Shown: positions 54,263-64,000 of the stretch, piece after piece
Numbering within the stretch: position 1 is the stretch's first letter
Layout: each line of letters begins with the position of its first letter
From: Bartonella sp. CM31XJBT
GTDB lineage: Bacteria; Pseudomonadota; Alphaproteobacteria; Rhizobiales; Rhizobiaceae
DNA: 64,000 bases
Direction of reading: 5' to 3'
NCBI RefSeq assembly: GCF_028618555.1
Contig: NZ_JAQITD010000004.1
Coordinates: 62,001-126,000 of the forward strand
The notes under the pieces: generated by a model
Database searches by the model: none
What the model saw: the letters and a program-made list of their open reading frames with translations, nothing else
What the model was told of the DNA's origin: nothing
Program-made: the position numbers and the translations under genes

Positions 54263-55573
54263 TCACTTTAACACATCCTTATTGGGATCTGGTGGAAATG
54301 CGGCATTTGCCATTTCACCTCGTAACAATTTATAAGCCTCATTCAACTGGATATCATCTTTAGGGTCTTTGGGAACAAAAGCAGCTGAACCAGATCCTTT
54401 ATTACTCTCTCGTTTTCCTTTGATATGTCCTTTTAATGCAGACTCACCAACTTTTACATCATAACCCTTATATTTTTCAGGGAGTGGTTGCTCTACAATA
54501 ATATCAGGCGTGATCCCTGTTCCTTGAATAGAAGTGCCAGATGGCGTGTAATAAAGTGCTGTTGTTAAGCGTAAAGCCCCATTTTCACCCAAAGGAATAA
54601 TTGTTTGAACAGATCCTTTACCAAAAGACTGCGTCCCTAAAATTGTTGCACGACGATGATCTTGTAATGCACCCGCAACAATTTCAGAAGCACTTGCCGA
54701 ACCACCATTAATAAGGACAATGAGCGGTTTTCCATTGATGACATCACCTGGCTTCGCATCAAATCTTGTCACATCACTCTTTTTGCGCCCACGAGTCGAC
54801 ACAATTTCACCTTTATTGAGAAAAGCACTCGAAACATTAACAGCTTGATCTAAAAGCCCACCCGGATTAAGCCGCAAATCAAGGACGTAACCTTTTAGCT
54901 TATCTTCAGGAATTTTAGATTGGATATCTTTAATTGCCGCCAGAAGATTATTCAATGTCTGCTCAGAAAACTGGATAACTCTTAAATATCCAATATCACC
55001 CTCAACCCGATATTTCACCGCTTTTACTTTGATAATATCACGAACAATCTTCACTTCAAATGGCTTATCAACACCAGAACGAATAATTGTTAAGGTAATT
55101 GGTGTTCCAGGAGCACCTCGCATCTTATTAACAGCTTCATTCAATGTTTGACCATTCGTTTGTACATCATCAATTTTTGAAATAAGGTCTCCTGCTAGAA
55201 TACCTGCTTTTGAAGCGGGAGTATCATCCATTGGTGAAACAACTTTAATTAAGTTTTTTTCCATAGTGACCTCAATACCAAGACCTCCGAACTCTCCTTT
55301 CGTAGAATCCCGCATATCCTTGGCTTCTTCAGCATTCAAATAAGATGAATGAGGGTCCAGTGATGTGAGCATGCCATTGATAGCATTTTCAATAAGCTTT
55401 TTATCATCTGGAACTGTAACGTATTGCATACGCACACGCTCAAAAACATCGCCAAATATAGCTAGCTTTTTATATGCATTATCTTCATTATTCGCAGCAA
55501 CAGACTGCACCATAATCATTGAACAGGCGCCGAGCAATACCCCAGCGACCAAAAGAATAACTTTACGAATCAT
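54263..55573 (-). CDS. ctpA: Carboxy-terminal processing protease CtpA
   Basis: An S41 serine protease acting in the periplasm; 436 residues. Order: N-terminal hydrophobic signal, PDZ domain (MDDTPASKAGILAGDLISKI), then the catalytic domain with Ser in NGGSASASEIVAGALQ and Lys in QSFGKGSVQTI (Ser/Lys dyad). The signal ends LLGAC at residues 12-16, which could be a lipobox, so it may be a lipoprotein. AAGGAGCC precedes the ATG. Its start overlaps the end of envC by 11 bases, so it is likely in the envC transcript. Confidence 0.94.
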   Translation of the reverse strand: MIRKVILLVAGVLLGACSMIMVQSVAANNEDNAYKKLAIFGDVFERVRMQYVTVPDDKKLIENAINGMLTSLDPHSSYLNAEEAKDMRDSTKGEFGGLGIEVTMEKNLIKVVSPMDDTPASKAGILAGDLISKIDDVQTNGQTLNEAVNKMRGAPGTPITLTIIRSGVDKPFEVKIVRDIIKVKAVKYRVEGDIGYLRVIQFSEQTLNNLLAAIKDIQSKIPEDKLKGYVLDLRLNPGGLLDQAVNVSSAFLNKGEIVSTRGRKKSDVTRFDAKPGDVINGKPLIVLINGGSASASEIVAGALQDHRRATILGTQSFGKGSVQTIIPLGENGALRLTTALYYTPSGTSIQGTGITPDIIVEQPLPEKYKGYDVKVGESALKGHIKGKRESNKGSGSAAFVPKDPKDDIQLNEAYKLLRGEMANAAFPPDPNKDVLK

Positions 55574-56831
55574 TTTGGCTCCTTCTTATTTTTTCAGTCT
55601 GCCACCAAGGAGTTGGATTTACAGGTTTTCCCTGCTTTCTAAACTCAATGTAAAGCATTGGAGAAGTTTTTCCTATATCCAATGCAACACTGTTTGAAAT
55701 AAATTGCATCTCCATTATACCCAGAGGCTCACCTGAAAGAACAAATTGCCCCTGTTTTACATTAATTCTCGACATTCCAGTAAGAATGATATGATAACCA
55801 TTTCCAACATTGAGAATGATTAACTGTCCATAAGAACGAAATGGCCCTGCAAAAGCAACAAAAGCATCCACAGGTGATATAACAACAGCTCCTGCCTCTG
55901 TTTCTATCGTTTCACCAAAGCGTGTAATTTGCGAACTTTTGTTAGAGTGATGTATTCTTTTTCCTGAAACAGGAAAAAGTAAAGAACCTTTTCGGCTTTC
56001 AAAATTGGACTGTTCTAACAATTGCAAACTTTTCCGTACCTGTACTGATGCATCAGAGTTAAGTTTTGACTGACGATCTAGCTCTAAAATCAATTCTTCC
56101 AAAGACTGCGCTTTTTTAGCAAGAGCAATATTTTTTTGTTGCTGTTCTGTAAGTTCTTTTTCTGATTTTTTTTGTAGTTTGTTTTTTTGGTCTAATAAAA
56201 GCTCTAGACGTTTTCGCTGCTCTGCTTGATTTTGCAGTTTTGTCTTTAATGCCTTATATTCCGTAGTAATGGAATTACTCAAATTGGTCAACTCCTTGAG
56301 TTTTTCTGTTAAATCTCGTGTTTTCTCCTGCATCTGAGGAATAACAGTACCTAATAAAACAGAACTACGTATAGAAGCCAACGCGTCCTCTGGCTGTATC
56401 ATAAGAGCAGGAGGCGGATTCAATCCCATACGCTCCAAAATTGCAAGAACTTCCGCAAATTCAGCACGACGATTTTTTAAACTTTGATAGACTTGTACCC
56501 GCTTTTCTATCATTTTTTTAAGCTTTTCTTCCCTTTTAGCAATATCATCTGCTACTATACGTTCTTCTTTAGCCGCTTTTATGAGTGCATCACTCAAAAC
56601 ACGTTGATCTTTTTTTAAATGCTCAACTTGATGCATAAGAAAAGCAACACGCTCACGCGAAAGTGAAATATTTTGGCGAATTTCTCCTAATTCTTTATGT
56701 ACTTCCGTACTCCTCATTGTATCTTCCGCACGCGATACAGAAAAGCAAAAAAACATACTCAAGAGCAGAATGACAAATATGACGCACTCCTCATATAAAT
56801 ATAGCATCTTTCTATGAAGAAGCTTTTTCAT
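55563..56831 (-). CDS. envC: EnvC-like murein hydrolase activator (degenerate LytM domain)
   Basis: About 422 residues from ATG 56831 (ATG 56807 is an alternative). Signal/anchor (about 14-36), a long coiled coil (residues about 45-260), then a LytM/M23 fold. The zinc ligands of active M23 enzymes are missing: the HxxxD position is altered and the final LHFEIR-like motif reads LYIEFR. That is the usual state of EnvC-type activators, which regulate amidases at the septum rather than cutting peptidoglycan themselves. It overlaps ctpA, an envelope protease. Confidence 0.85.
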   Translation of the reverse strand: MKKLLHRKMLYLYEECVIFVILLLSMFFCFSVSRAEDTMRSTEVHKELGEIRQNISLSRERVAFLMHQVEHLKKDQRVLSDALIKAAKEERIVADDIAKREEKLKKMIEKRVQVYQSLKNRRAEFAEVLAILERMGLNPPPALMIQPEDALASIRSSVLLGTVIPQMQEKTRDLTEKLKELTNLSNSITTEYKALKTKLQNQAEQRKRLELLLDQKNKLQKKSEKELTEQQQKNIALAKKAQSLEELILELDRQSKLNSDASVQVRKSLQLLEQSNFESRKGSLLFPVSGKRIHHSNKSSQITRFGETIETEAGAVVISPVDAFVAFAGPFRSYGQLIILNVGNGYHIILTGMSRINVKQGQFVLSGEPLGIMEMQFISNSVALDIGKTSPMLYIEFRKQGKPVNPTPWWQTEKIRRSQNDS

Positions 56832-56940
56832 TTGCAAAAACCATGACACCTCATCGTATACATTAGAGATGCTTTAAATGGTGTCAGCTAAAACAATATT
56901 AATAAACATATAAATAAGTGCTAAAAATTGCACAAAAATA

Positions 56941-57423
56941 TTAAAAACGATGATACGGATGGTTATTTTCAATTGTTACAGCGCGGTAAAGTTGTTCTGT
57001 AAGAAGAATACGTGCAATTTGATGTGGCCACGTCATCAAACCAAAAGATAAAAGAAAATCAGCACGCTTCTTTATTTGTTCATTATGCCCATCAGGTCCT
57101 CCCAAAGCAATGACGACATCTCGAATGCCCTCATCACGATAACACCTCAATTTTTCAGAAAAAGAAATTGACGAAATCGATTCTCCACGCTCATCTAACA
57201 CAATTAATCGACATTTTTCAGGTAAAAATTCAATAAGTTTTCTCCCCTCTTCCTCCATACGTTGACAAACTGTTTGAGCACGACTTTCTGGTATCTCTTG
57301 TAACTTTTTTAAATGAAAGCCTACATCTCCAGAAATTTTAGAAAAACGATCCAAATAATGCTGAACTAATTTTTGCTCCGCCCCACTTTTCATACGACCA
57401 ACCGCAAAAATAGAAATTTGCAT
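56941..57423 (-). CDS. rlmH: 23S rRNA (pseudouridine1915-N3) methyltransferase RlmH
   Basis: SPOUT-class methyltransferase that modifies the pseudouridine at 1915 in helix 69 of 23S rRNA; 160 residues. Family features: KCRLIVLDERGESISS, VIALGGPDGHN (SAM-binding knot near 106), and the C-terminal AVTIENNHPYHRF tail. It starts one base after the rsfS stop, in a rsfS-rlmH operon common in bacteria. Confidence 0.95.
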   Translation of the reverse strand: MQISIFAVGRMKSGAEQKLVQHYLDRFSKISGDVGFHLKKLQEIPESRAQTVCQRMEEEGRKLIEFLPEKCRLIVLDERGESISSISFSEKLRCYRDEGIRDVVIALGGPDGHNEQIKKRADFLLSFGLMTWPHQIARILLTEQLYRAVTIENNHPYHRF

Positions 57424-57424
57424 T

Positions 57425-57811
57425 TTAATGATCTCCGAAGAGAAGCAAAGCCGTATCGTTTAAATCCGGCGTCATCCATATTTTTTCTAAATTATAAAAA
57501 AGACGAATTTCTGGACGAAAAAGATGAGTGATAATATCACCTGTATCAATCAATACCCAGTCACCTCCAGCAAGCCCTTCTACACGCGCAAGCCCCTGCC
57601 CACTATCTTTCCAAGTATGTAATAAATGATCAGCAACAGACGATACATGACGCTGCGAATTTGCTGAAGCTATGACCATATAATCAGCCAAAGATGACTT
57701 CCCTCGAATATCAATAGCAACAATATCTTCTGCTTTTGTATCTTCTAAACTCTTGAGAATAACTTCAAGACTCTCACTAACAGAAAAAACTTTTTTTTCT
57801 TTTGAAGGCAT
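57425..57811 (-). CDS. rsfS: Ribosomal silencing factor RsfS (Iojap)
   Basis: Binds ribosomal protein L14 and blocks subunit joining in starved cells; 128 residues. The RsfS/Iojap signature is DYMVIASANSQRHV and the later GGDWVLIDTGDIITHLF. Immediately upstream of rlmH and downstream of nadD. Confidence 0.94.
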   Translation of the reverse strand: MPSKEKKVFSVSESLEVILKSLEDTKAEDIVAIDIRGKSSLADYMVIASANSQRHVSSVADHLLHTWKDSGQGLARVEGLAGGDWVLIDTGDIITHLFRPEIRLFYNLEKIWMTPDLNDTALLLFGDH

Positions 57812-57922
57812 AATATCGTAAGAGTGTTTGTGTGCAACGTTTTTCAGATCAATATCCTTTCTTATCGTTGTGGAATCTAAAAAAGAGACTTCTCTAAAGA
57901 GAAGCAGAATCTTATGAAATGT

Positions 57923-58549
57923 TCAAGAAAAATCATTCTTCTTCAAACGAAGGTTTGTTGAAGATTGAAAAGATAAAGGTCCATGCAAATAAGTCCAAAC
58001 TGGTGGCTTGATAAAAGGTAATCGCTTACTTTCTCTCTCATCCAAACGAAAACGGCGATAAATATGTGCCATAGGAGAAGAAAGTGCTGACCGATTGCCT
58101 AAAGGACGATCAATAATCGCAATAGGAAGCATAGAGACGATATCATGCCATCGATACCATTGATGTATCGTCGCAAAACTATCTGCCCCCATAATCCATA
58201 CAAAATTTACGCCACTGTAATGGGTAAGAATATGAAAAATCGTATCTACTGATACTTTGCTCCCTATAGCCTGTTCAAAACCTGTTAAGCGAATTTTTGG
58301 ATGGTCAATAAGTTTAAAACTTAATTGCATTCTCTCCTCTAAAGAGGGCAACTGTGTACAATCCTTTAAAGGATTTCCTGGAGTGATCATCCACCATAAC
58401 TGATCAAGATGCAAACGCCGAATGGCAATTTTTGCAACAAGAAGATGCCCCGCATGCGGTGGATTAAAGGAACCACCAAAAAGACCCACAACATTAGATC
58501 TTTCAACATGTGGCATACAATTTTTCCATGGAAAAAATGGTGTTCTCAA
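57923..58549 (-). CDS. nadD: Nicotinate-nucleotide adenylyltransferase
   Basis: Adenylates nicotinate mononucleotide in NAD synthesis; 208 residues. The nucleotidyltransferase motif is [15 protein letters not shown] (about 23-37), with the C-terminal [12 protein letters not shown] region replacing the usual SSTxIR. The start ATG overlaps the proA stop (ATGA); ATG 58516 is an alternative. It continues the proB-proA-nadD-rsfS-rlmH row. Confidence 0.92.
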   Translation of the reverse strand: MRTPFFPWKNCMPHVERSNVVGLFGGSFNPPHAGHLLVAKIAIRRLHLDQLWWMITPGNPLKDCTQLPSLEERMQLSFKLIDHPKIRLTGFEQAIGSKVSVDTIFHILTHYSGVNFVWIMGADSFATIHQWYRWHDIVSMLPIAIIDRPLGNRSALSSPMAHIYRRFRLDERESKRLPFIKPPVWTYLHGPLSFQSSTNLRLKKNDFS

Positions 58550-59814
58550 GCTCTAACCTGACCATTTCCTTTAACGTGATATTGAAATGATGTTAGCTGT
58601 CCAACACCTATGGGACCACGTGCATGCATTTTTCCTGTTGCGATACCAATTTCCATTCCAAAACCAAATTCACCTCCATCAGCAAATTGTGTAGATGCAT
58701 TGTGTAATAAAATAGCTGAATCTAAATGATTAAAAAAATTCTTCACCACTTCCAAATCCTCAGCAATAATCGATTCCGTATGTCCTGATGAATAACGCTT
58801 GATATGAGAAATGGCTCCCTCAACACCCTCAACCGTTTTAACAGAAAGAATAGCATCAAGATATTCATGCGACCAATCTTCTTCAGAAGCTAATTTGACA
58901 TCTGGCATAAGAAAAACAATATCTTCTGTGGCACGAACTTCACACCCCTTTTCCTGTAAAGCAGTTAAAACAGGAAGAAATTTTTTTAATGCTTGGCCGT
59001 CAATGAGAACTGTCTCAACAGCACCGCATATCCCTGTTCGCCGCAGCTTTGCATTTAAAACAATATTGCGTGCCATATCTAAATCTGCCGATTTATCAAT
59101 ATAAATATGACAAAGTCCCTCCAAATGAGCAAAAATTGGAACACGTGCATCAGACTGAACGCGGGCAACAAGGCTCTTTCCACCACGTGGTACGATCACA
59201 TCAATCGCTCCATCCAATCCTTTGAGCATTTCCCCAACGGCAGCACGATCTGTCGTTCCAACCATTTGGATAGCATCTTTGGGTAAACCAGAGCGCTCTA
59301 AACCTTGTACCAAAGCTAAATGAAGAGCATGAGAAGAATGAAAGCTATCCGAACCACCGCGCAAAATCGCAGCATTACCTGCTTTTAAGCACAAAGAACT
59401 CGCATCAACTGTAACATTGGGACGACTTTCATAAATAATGCCAATCACACCAAGAGGTGTTCGTACACGACTTATATGAAGCCCATTTGGACGCGTCCAT
59501 TCATCCATCACTTGTCCAACAGGATCAGATAAACGAGCAACTTGGCGAACACTGTCTATCATTGCACGTAAACGCAAATCATCTAATTTTAGCCGATCAA
59601 TCATTGCAGCTTTCAAATTATTCTGAGCAGCATTCTCTAAATCTTGACAATTCGCCCGTAAAATTTCATCTGACTGAGCCTCTAAACTTAAAGCGATCAT
59701 TTCTAATGCATTGTTCTTTTGCTCAGAAGAAGCAACAGCCAATGCTGCAGCGGCATAGCGTGCTTTTTGTCCCATATCTTTCATTTTTTCTTCTAAAGTC
59801 ATCGTAACATCCAC
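58546..59814 (-). CDS. proA: Gamma-glutamyl phosphate reductase
   Basis: NADPH-dependent second step of proline synthesis; 422 residues. Aldehyde-dehydrogenase-fold enzyme with the catalytic Cys in [12 protein letters not shown] (about 262) and [16 protein letters not shown] upstream. It sits 33 bases after proB, with which it cooperates (gamma-glutamyl phosphate is channelled from ProB). Confidence 0.96.
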   Translation of the reverse strand: MDVTMTLEEKMKDMGQKARYAAAALAVASSEQKNNALEMIALSLEAQSDEILRANCQDLENAAQNNLKAAMIDRLKLDDLRLRAMIDSVRQVARLSDPVGQVMDEWTRPNGLHISRVRTPLGVIGIIYESRPNVTVDASSLCLKAGNAAILRGGSDSFHSSHALHLALVQGLERSGLPKDAIQMVGTTDRAAVGEMLKGLDGAIDVIVPRGGKSLVARVQSDARVPIFAHLEGLCHIYIDKSADLDMARNIVLNAKLRRTGICGAVETVLIDGQALKKFLPVLTALQEKGCEVRATEDIVFLMPDVKLASEEDWSHEYLDAILSVKTVEGVEGAISHIKRYSSGHTESIIAEDLEVVKNFFNHLDSAILLHNASTQFADGGEFGFGMEIGIATGKMHARGPIGVGQLTSFQYHVKGNGQVRA

Positions 59815-59847
59815 TCTGCCAAAACAATAAAAACAAAAGTAACTTTT

Positions 59848-60987
59848 TTAAACAGAATTGATCAAGAAACGTACAATCATATCATTACGATGCACCATAG
59901 CAGAGCGCGCCTCATACCCAAGAATAGCTTCGATTTCTTCACTTTTATGTCCTATAATGCGTACAGCCTCATCTTTGTCATAGCTTACAAGTCCACGCGC
60001 AATCTCAACTCCATCTGTACCAACAATTGCAACCGTATCCCCACGCTGGAAATTTCCCTCAACGCCAATAACCCCTGCAGCTAATAATGATTTTCCTGAT
60101 TCAAGAGCCCTAATGGCTCCTTGATCAATCGTCAAAACACCAGATGGATCTAAATGACCAGAAATCCATGTTTTCCAAGCATTGACAGATTTCTTACTTG
60201 CCGCAAAAAAACTCTTGCGTTCACCTTTGTCAATTGCAGCAAGGGGATTCATACGCTTGCCTGAGGTGATAATCATCGCCGTTCCAGCAGCATTAGCTAT
60301 TTTTCCGGCTTCAAGCTTAGTCTTCATTCCTCCCCGTGAAAACTCTGAAGCAGCAACATCTGCCATTTTTTCGATATCATGCGTAATGGATGCAACAAAA
60401 GGTATAAATTCAGCCGTAGGATCACTATGGGGAGACTTTGTATAAAGACCATCAATATCGGATAAAAGTATTAAAAGATCTGCCCTCACCATTGTTGCCA
60501 CACGTGCAGCTAAACGATCATTATCACCATAACGAATTTCAGTTGTTGCAACAGTATCATTCTCATTAATAACAGGCACAGCTCCCAAATATAAAAGCAT
60601 CTCAATCGTTGCACGTGCATTGAGATAACGCCTTCGCTCCTCCGTATCAAATAAAGTGAGCAAAATTTGGCCTGTTTTGAGCCCATGTTGAGCAAGCGCA
60701 TCACCATAGGTTTTTGCTAACTCAATTTGCCCCAAAGCAGCACATGCCTGGCTTTCTTCCAATTTCAAAGCCCCCTTAGGAAGCTGTAGCAATGTCCTTC
60801 CTAAAGCAATAGCACCTGAAGACACCAATAATATCTCTACGCCTCCTTTGTGCAATTCAACAACATCATTGATCAAGCTTTTAAGCCATTCAACCCGTAA
60901 ACCTGCCTGAGGATCAACCAAAAGGGCAGATCCAATCTTGACCACAATACGTTTATAGTGTGTAAGTTTTTGCGATCCAACAGCCAT
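59848..60987 (-). CDS. proB: Glutamate 5-kinase
   Basis: First step of proline synthesis; about 379 residues from ATG 60987 ([11 protein letters not shown]), which follows the obgE stop by one base. The amino-acid-kinase domain shows [12 protein letters not shown] (residues about 14-25), and the C-terminal half is a PUA domain ([15 protein letters not shown]). The longer frame to 61065 runs into obgE and is unlikely. Confidence 0.95.
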   Translation of the reverse strand: MAVGSQKLTHYKRIVVKIGSALLVDPQAGLRVEWLKSLINDVVELHKGGVEILLVSSGAIALGRTLLQLPKGALKLEESQACAALGQIELAKTYGDALAQHGLKTGQILLTLFDTEERRRYLNARATIEMLLYLGAVPVINENDTVATTEIRYGDNDRLAARVATMVRADLLILLSDIDGLYTKSPHSDPTAEFIPFVASITHDIEKMADVAASEFSRGGMKTKLEAGKIANAAGTAMIITSGKRMNPLAAIDKGERKSFFAASKKSVNAWKTWISGHLDPSGVLTIDQGAIRALESGKSLLAAGVIGVEGNFQRGDTVAIVGTDGVEIARGLVSYDKDEAVRIIGHKSEEIEAILGYEARSAMVHRNDMIVRFLINSV

Positions 60988-60988
60988 C

Positions 60989-62014
60989 TCAATCAACCTT
61001 GCTATCCCCACTGATCTCCTCTTTGCGTGACATTTCAATAATATGTGCACCAGCACGCAGCACATTTTCTAAACCTTCACGGCTAACCGCAGAAAACATC
61101 ATAACTGGTTGATCCGCTGCTCTTTGCAAAGCTTCCCGTTTAGCTTCACGCTCTTCAATTGTCAGAGTATCTATCTGGCTTAAAGCAACAATTTCAGTTT
61201 TATCACTTAGATTATTTCCATATGCCTCAAGTTCATGACGCACAATTTGATATGCTTTTGCTACATCTTCTTCTTGAGAAGAAATTAGATGAAGCAGTAC
61301 GCGACAACGTTCCACATGTCCTAAAAAACGATCTCCAATTCCCACACCTTCATGCGCTCCTTCAATTAATCCTGGAATATCAGCCAAAACAAATTCACGA
61401 CCATCAATACGTACAACACCAAGATGAGGATGTAGAGTGGTAAAAGGATAATCTGCAACTTTTGGTTTTGCAGCCGTTACAGAAGCTAAAAAAGTTGATT
61501 TTCCAGCATTTGGTAAACCAACAAGCCCCGCATCAGCAATTAACTTCAAACGAAGCCATATTGCACGCTCTTCTCCAGCCAAACCTGGATTTGCACGACG
61601 CGGTGCCCGATTTGTCGATGTTGTAAAGTGAAGATTGCCAAAACCGCCATTCCCTCCTTTTGCAAGGCGATAGCGCTGTCCCACTTCCGTTAAATCACAT
61701 ATTAACGTTGTATTATCTTCTTCAAAAATTTGCGTCCCAACCGGAACTTTAAGGATGACATCATTACCCTTCTCACCCGTCATATTACGCCCCTTGCCAT
61801 GCCCCCCTGTTTTTGCTTTAAAATGCTGTTGGTAGCGATAATCAATCAGCGTGTTAAGCCCATCAACAACAAGAGCCCAAACATCACCACCCCGTCCTCC
61901 ATTCCCCCCATCAGGTCCCCCAAATTCTATGAATTTTTCACGACGAAATGATACTGCTCCAGAACCTCCATTACCAGAACGAATATAAACTTTAGCTTGA
62001 TCAAGAAATTTCAT
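60989..62014 (-). CDS. obgE: GTPase Obg (ObgE/CgtA)
   Basis: Ribosome-associated stress GTPase; 341 residues from ATG 62014 ([17 protein letters not shown]). The glycine-rich Obg fold runs to about residue 158. G-motifs: GLPNAGKST (P-loop, about 167-175), [12 protein letters not shown] and SQIDTL (the usual NKxD-type motif replaced). The C-terminal extension is short. It ends one base before proB. Confidence 0.94.
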   Translation of the reverse strand: MKFLDQAKVYIRSGNGGSGAVSFRREKFIEFGGPDGGNGGRGGDVWALVVDGLNTLIDYRYQQHFKAKTGGHGKGRNMTGEKGNDVILKVPVGTQIFEEDNTTLICDLTEVGQRYRLAKGGNGGFGNLHFTTSTNRAPRRANPGLAGEERAIWLRLKLIADAGLVGLPNAGKSTFLASVTAAKPKVADYPFTTLHPHLGVVRIDGREFVLADIPGLIEGAHEGVGIGDRFLGHVERCRVLLHLISSQEEDVAKAYQIVRHELEAYGNNLSDKTEIVALSQIDTLTIEEREAKREALQRAADQPVMMFSAVSREGLENVLRAGAHIIEMSRKEEISGDSKVD

Positions 62015-62187
62015 TGGAAACACTCACTGAGGAATCAATCTCTTTACCTCTATAGGCAATACATTAGTTTTACCAGTTTTTCATCATTGTTAACAGAAAA
62101 ACTGTCACTATCGCCGATAACTCTTTGAGAAAAAAATCATCACATCTAAATAGGTTAAGTAAAGTTAAGTCTTCTTAAAAGAAGGCG

Positions 62188-62916
62188 CTATTCTTGTATT
62201 TTTGTTTTTCCCTTAAATTCAAGTGCTAGAAGATAAAGCTCTACTGATTCTGATCGGCTTGCGGGTGGTTTAACATGATAGACTTTTTTAAAATGCTGTT
62301 TTAGTATCGTAAGAAGAGTGTTTTCTGCTCCTCCTTGAAAAGCCTTTGCTAAAAAATGTCCCCCAGGCTTAAGAACCGAAAGAGCAAAATCAGCCGCAAC
62401 TTCACATAAATAAATCGTTCTTAAATGATCCGTCTGACGATGACCTGTTGTTGGCGCTGCCATATCAGAAAGAACCACATCCGGTTTTGTCCCTAAAGTT
62501 TCAATTAATTTCTGCGGTGCATCTGTATGCAAAAAATCCATTTCCAACATGGCAACTCTAGGTAATGGATCAACATGTAAATAATCAATACCAACAACGC
62601 TAGGATCCTCATCACTTGACCCTACTATACGCTCAGCCACCTGACACCAGCCCCCAGGTGCTGCTCCTAGATCAATAACCTTTTGACCTTTTTTCAAAAA
62701 CCTATAGCGCTCATTAATTTCAATGAGTTTATAAGCCGCACGTGAACGATAACCATCTACTTTTGATTGATGGACATAAGGATCATTCAGATGCCTCTCT
62801 AACCATCGTCGTGATGAAGCTTTAATGGTTCCTGCTTTCTTTTTTACGCGCTGATATAATTCATGTGACCCTGAACCTCCATAGCCACCTCTCGGTGTTT
62901 TTGTTGTTTTTTTCAT
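62188..62916 (-). CDS. rlmE: 23S rRNA (uridine2552-2'-O) methyltransferase RlmE
   Basis: FtsJ/RrmJ family, 242 residues. The SAM motif is [15 protein letters not shown] (about residues 82-96); catalytic K-D-K-E tetrad candidates include the Lys of RAAYKLIEI (about 64), the Asp of VLSDMAAP (about 153) and the Lys of FLAKAFQGG (about 195). A basic N-terminal extension precedes the fold. It lies about 30 bases after the ppx gene, as in other Rhizobiales. Confidence 0.94.
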   Translation of the reverse strand: MKKTTKTPRGGYGGSGSHELYQRVKKKAGTIKASSRRWLERHLNDPYVHQSKVDGYRSRAAYKLIEINERYRFLKKGQKVIDLGAAPGGWCQVAERIVGSSDEDPSVVGIDYLHVDPLPRVAMLEMDFLHTDAPQKLIETLGTKPDVVLSDMAAPTTGHRQTDHLRTIYLCEVAADFALSVLKPGGHFLAKAFQGGAENTLLTILKQHFKKVYHVKPPASRSESVELYLLALEFKGKTKIQE

Positions 62917-62945
62917 CGTTATTCATTGTCTCCATATTTAATTCT

Positions 62946-64000
62946 CTAACGCTTGAAATCTCTGCTCTTTCTACGACGACACCATACCCCATCGCGTAAC
63001 ATTAGCTCTATCAAAATTCCTTCCCTTAATCCACGATCAGCAACTCTTAAACGCTGACTTGGCCAAACTTCCCGAATAACATCTAAAATTGCACAACCAG
63101 CTAAAACTAAATCTGCTCTCTCGCGCCCAATAAAAGGACTTATGACACGTTTTTCTATATCCCATGATAATAGACGTTGTGTCATAAGTGTAATGTCTGC
63201 ATCCTTCATCCAAATGCCATCCACTTTTTTCCTATCATAACGCTCTAAATTAAGATACATTCCTGCTAAAGTCGTAACTGTACCGGAGGTTCCCAAAAGA
63301 TGAAACTTCGAACCTTGTGCTAACTCTCCTAATTTATGACGATCTGAAAAATTATTTAATAACCCTCGCACATAGCTTTTCATTTTTTCAAAATCGTCTA
63401 AGCTAATATCATTCCCTCCAAAACGTTCAGCAAGCGTAACAACACCAACAGGAAGAGAAGTCCAAGCGATAATTTGTCTAGCTAAACGAAAAGAACGCTT
63501 TTGAGAAACATCAAGTAGCACAATTTCTGATGACCCTCCTCCAATATCAAAAAGCACAATTGCGTCAGTATTTGGTTCAACAAGTGTACTACACCCTGTA
63601 ACAGCAAAACGCGCTTCTGTTCGCCGATCAACAATTTCCAATTCAAGTCCTGTCTCCTCCAAAACACGCTGAATAAAATGTCTACCATTTTCTGCAGAAC
63701 GACAAGCTTCCGTTGCAATCAAGCGATAACGCTTAATATGCCTTTGTTTTAGCTTTAAATGACAAATCTTTAATGCCTCAATCGCACGATCCATAGCTTG
63801 TGTATTAAGAAAACCGTTATTTATTAAACCTTCTCCCAATCGTACAATACGAGAAAAAGCATCAACAACACGAAAATATCCAGGTTTACTGGGAGATGCG
63901 ATAAGAAGACGACAATTATTTGTTCCGAGATCAAGTGCCGCATAAAGAGGTGGAGATTTTACTGAATGGAACCGTCGAAGAAAAGGTGCTTTGAGTTTTT
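62946..64000 (-). CDS. ppx: Exopolyphosphatase/GppA family protein (5' end outside window)
   Basis: A Ppx/GppA phosphatase of the actin-like ATPase superfamily. The frame stays open to the window edge and its N-terminus is visible as YAALDLGTNNCRLLIA (about 63954-63907), the phosphate-1 motif, so only a small N-terminal part is missing. The second motif IVLFDIGGGSSEIVLL (near 63545) and GTSGTVTTLAG are intact. Whether it acts on polyphosphate or pppGpp cannot be told. The protein looks shorter than typical Ppx because there is no long C-terminal domain. Confidence 0.87.
   Translation of the reverse strand, partial: KLKAPFLRRFHSVKSPPLYAALDLGTNNCRLLIASPSKPGYFRVVDAFSRIVRLGEGLINNGFLNTQAMDRAIEALKICHLKLKQRHIKRYRLIATEACRSAENGRHFIQRVLEETGLELEIVDRRTEARFAVTGCSTLVEPNTDAIVLFDIGGGSSEIVLLDVSQKRSFRLARQIIAWTSLPVGVVTLAERFGGNDISLDDFEKMKSYVRGLLNNFSDRHKLGELAQGSKFHLLGTSGTVTTLAGMYLNLERYDRKKVDGIWMKDADITLMTQRLLSWDIEKRVISPFIGRERADLVLAGCAILDVIREVWPSQRLRVADRGLREGILIELMLRDGVWCRRRKSRDFKR

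Overview
The window comes from a small, AT-rich alphaproteobacterial genome, almost certainly a Bartonella species. The strongest evidence is the ctpA-ialA-ialB invasion-locus arrangement, a lipoprotein matching Brucella Omp10, a Rhizobiales-type gene order (secA/argJ/mutT, proA-proB-obgE, rlmE next to ppx), and many scattered decayed phage-integrase fragments in long non-coding gaps. I did not try to assign the species.

Layout. 1-1335: hslU (cut by the window edge) and hslV on the minus strand. 1.5-6.1 kb, plus strand: asparaginase, coaA, an M17 aminopeptidase broken by an in-frame TGA, and an NlpC/P60 peptidase. 6.1-6.96 kb: an inverted pair of integrase relics. 7-9.8 kb, minus strand: mutT, argJ and a parvulin-type isomerase. 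10.2-15.6 kb, plus strand: secA, a Fur-family regulator, prfA, prmC. 15.5-19.3 kb, minus strand: nrdHIEF (class Ib ribonucleotide reductase) with a long leader that contains a well-supported 27-codon ORF. 19.9-22.5 kb, plus strand: a zinc ABC transporter behind twin Zur-like boxes. 22.8-23.8 kb: a nearly full-length integrase relic. 24.2-30 kb, minus strand: ugpBAEC and a glycerophosphodiesterase, with another integrase relic between them. 30-35.3 kb, minus strand: guaA, rsmB and guaB, with a plus-strand mini-gene driven by a predicted EcfG promoter between rsmB and guaB. 35.4-41.6 kb: a phospholipase D family protein, a degenerate NtrC-like regulator, omp10, kdsD and galU. 41.9-44.2 kb, plus strand: a lytic transglycosylase and a DUF459 protein. 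44.4-46.4 kb: dcp. 46.9-52 kb, plus strand: mgtE (with integrase relics on both sides), typA and ppa. 52-64 kb, minus strand: yggU, yggT, ialB, ialA, ctpA, envC, rlmH, rsfS, nadD, proA, proB, obgE, rlmE and ppx (partial), mostly tightly packed.

Themes. Most of the window is housekeeping: GMP synthesis (guaA, guaB), dNTP synthesis (nrd), translation termination (prfA with its methylase prmC), ribosome maturation (rsmB, rlmE, rlmH, rsfS, obgE, typA), protein export and folding (secA, parvulin), envelope and LPS precursors (kdsD, galU, envC, lytic transglycosylase) and nutrient import (zinc, glycerol-3-phosphate, magnesium). Host-interaction candidates are ialA/ialB and Omp10. I see no tRNA, rRNA, CRISPR array or intact mobile element. 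The least ordinary items are the EcfG-promoter/48-residue basic protein unit (33.40-33.70 kb), the nrd leader ORF, the ATPase-dead NtrC-like regulator, the interrupted aminopeptidase, and the family of integrase relics that share a conserved 5' flank.
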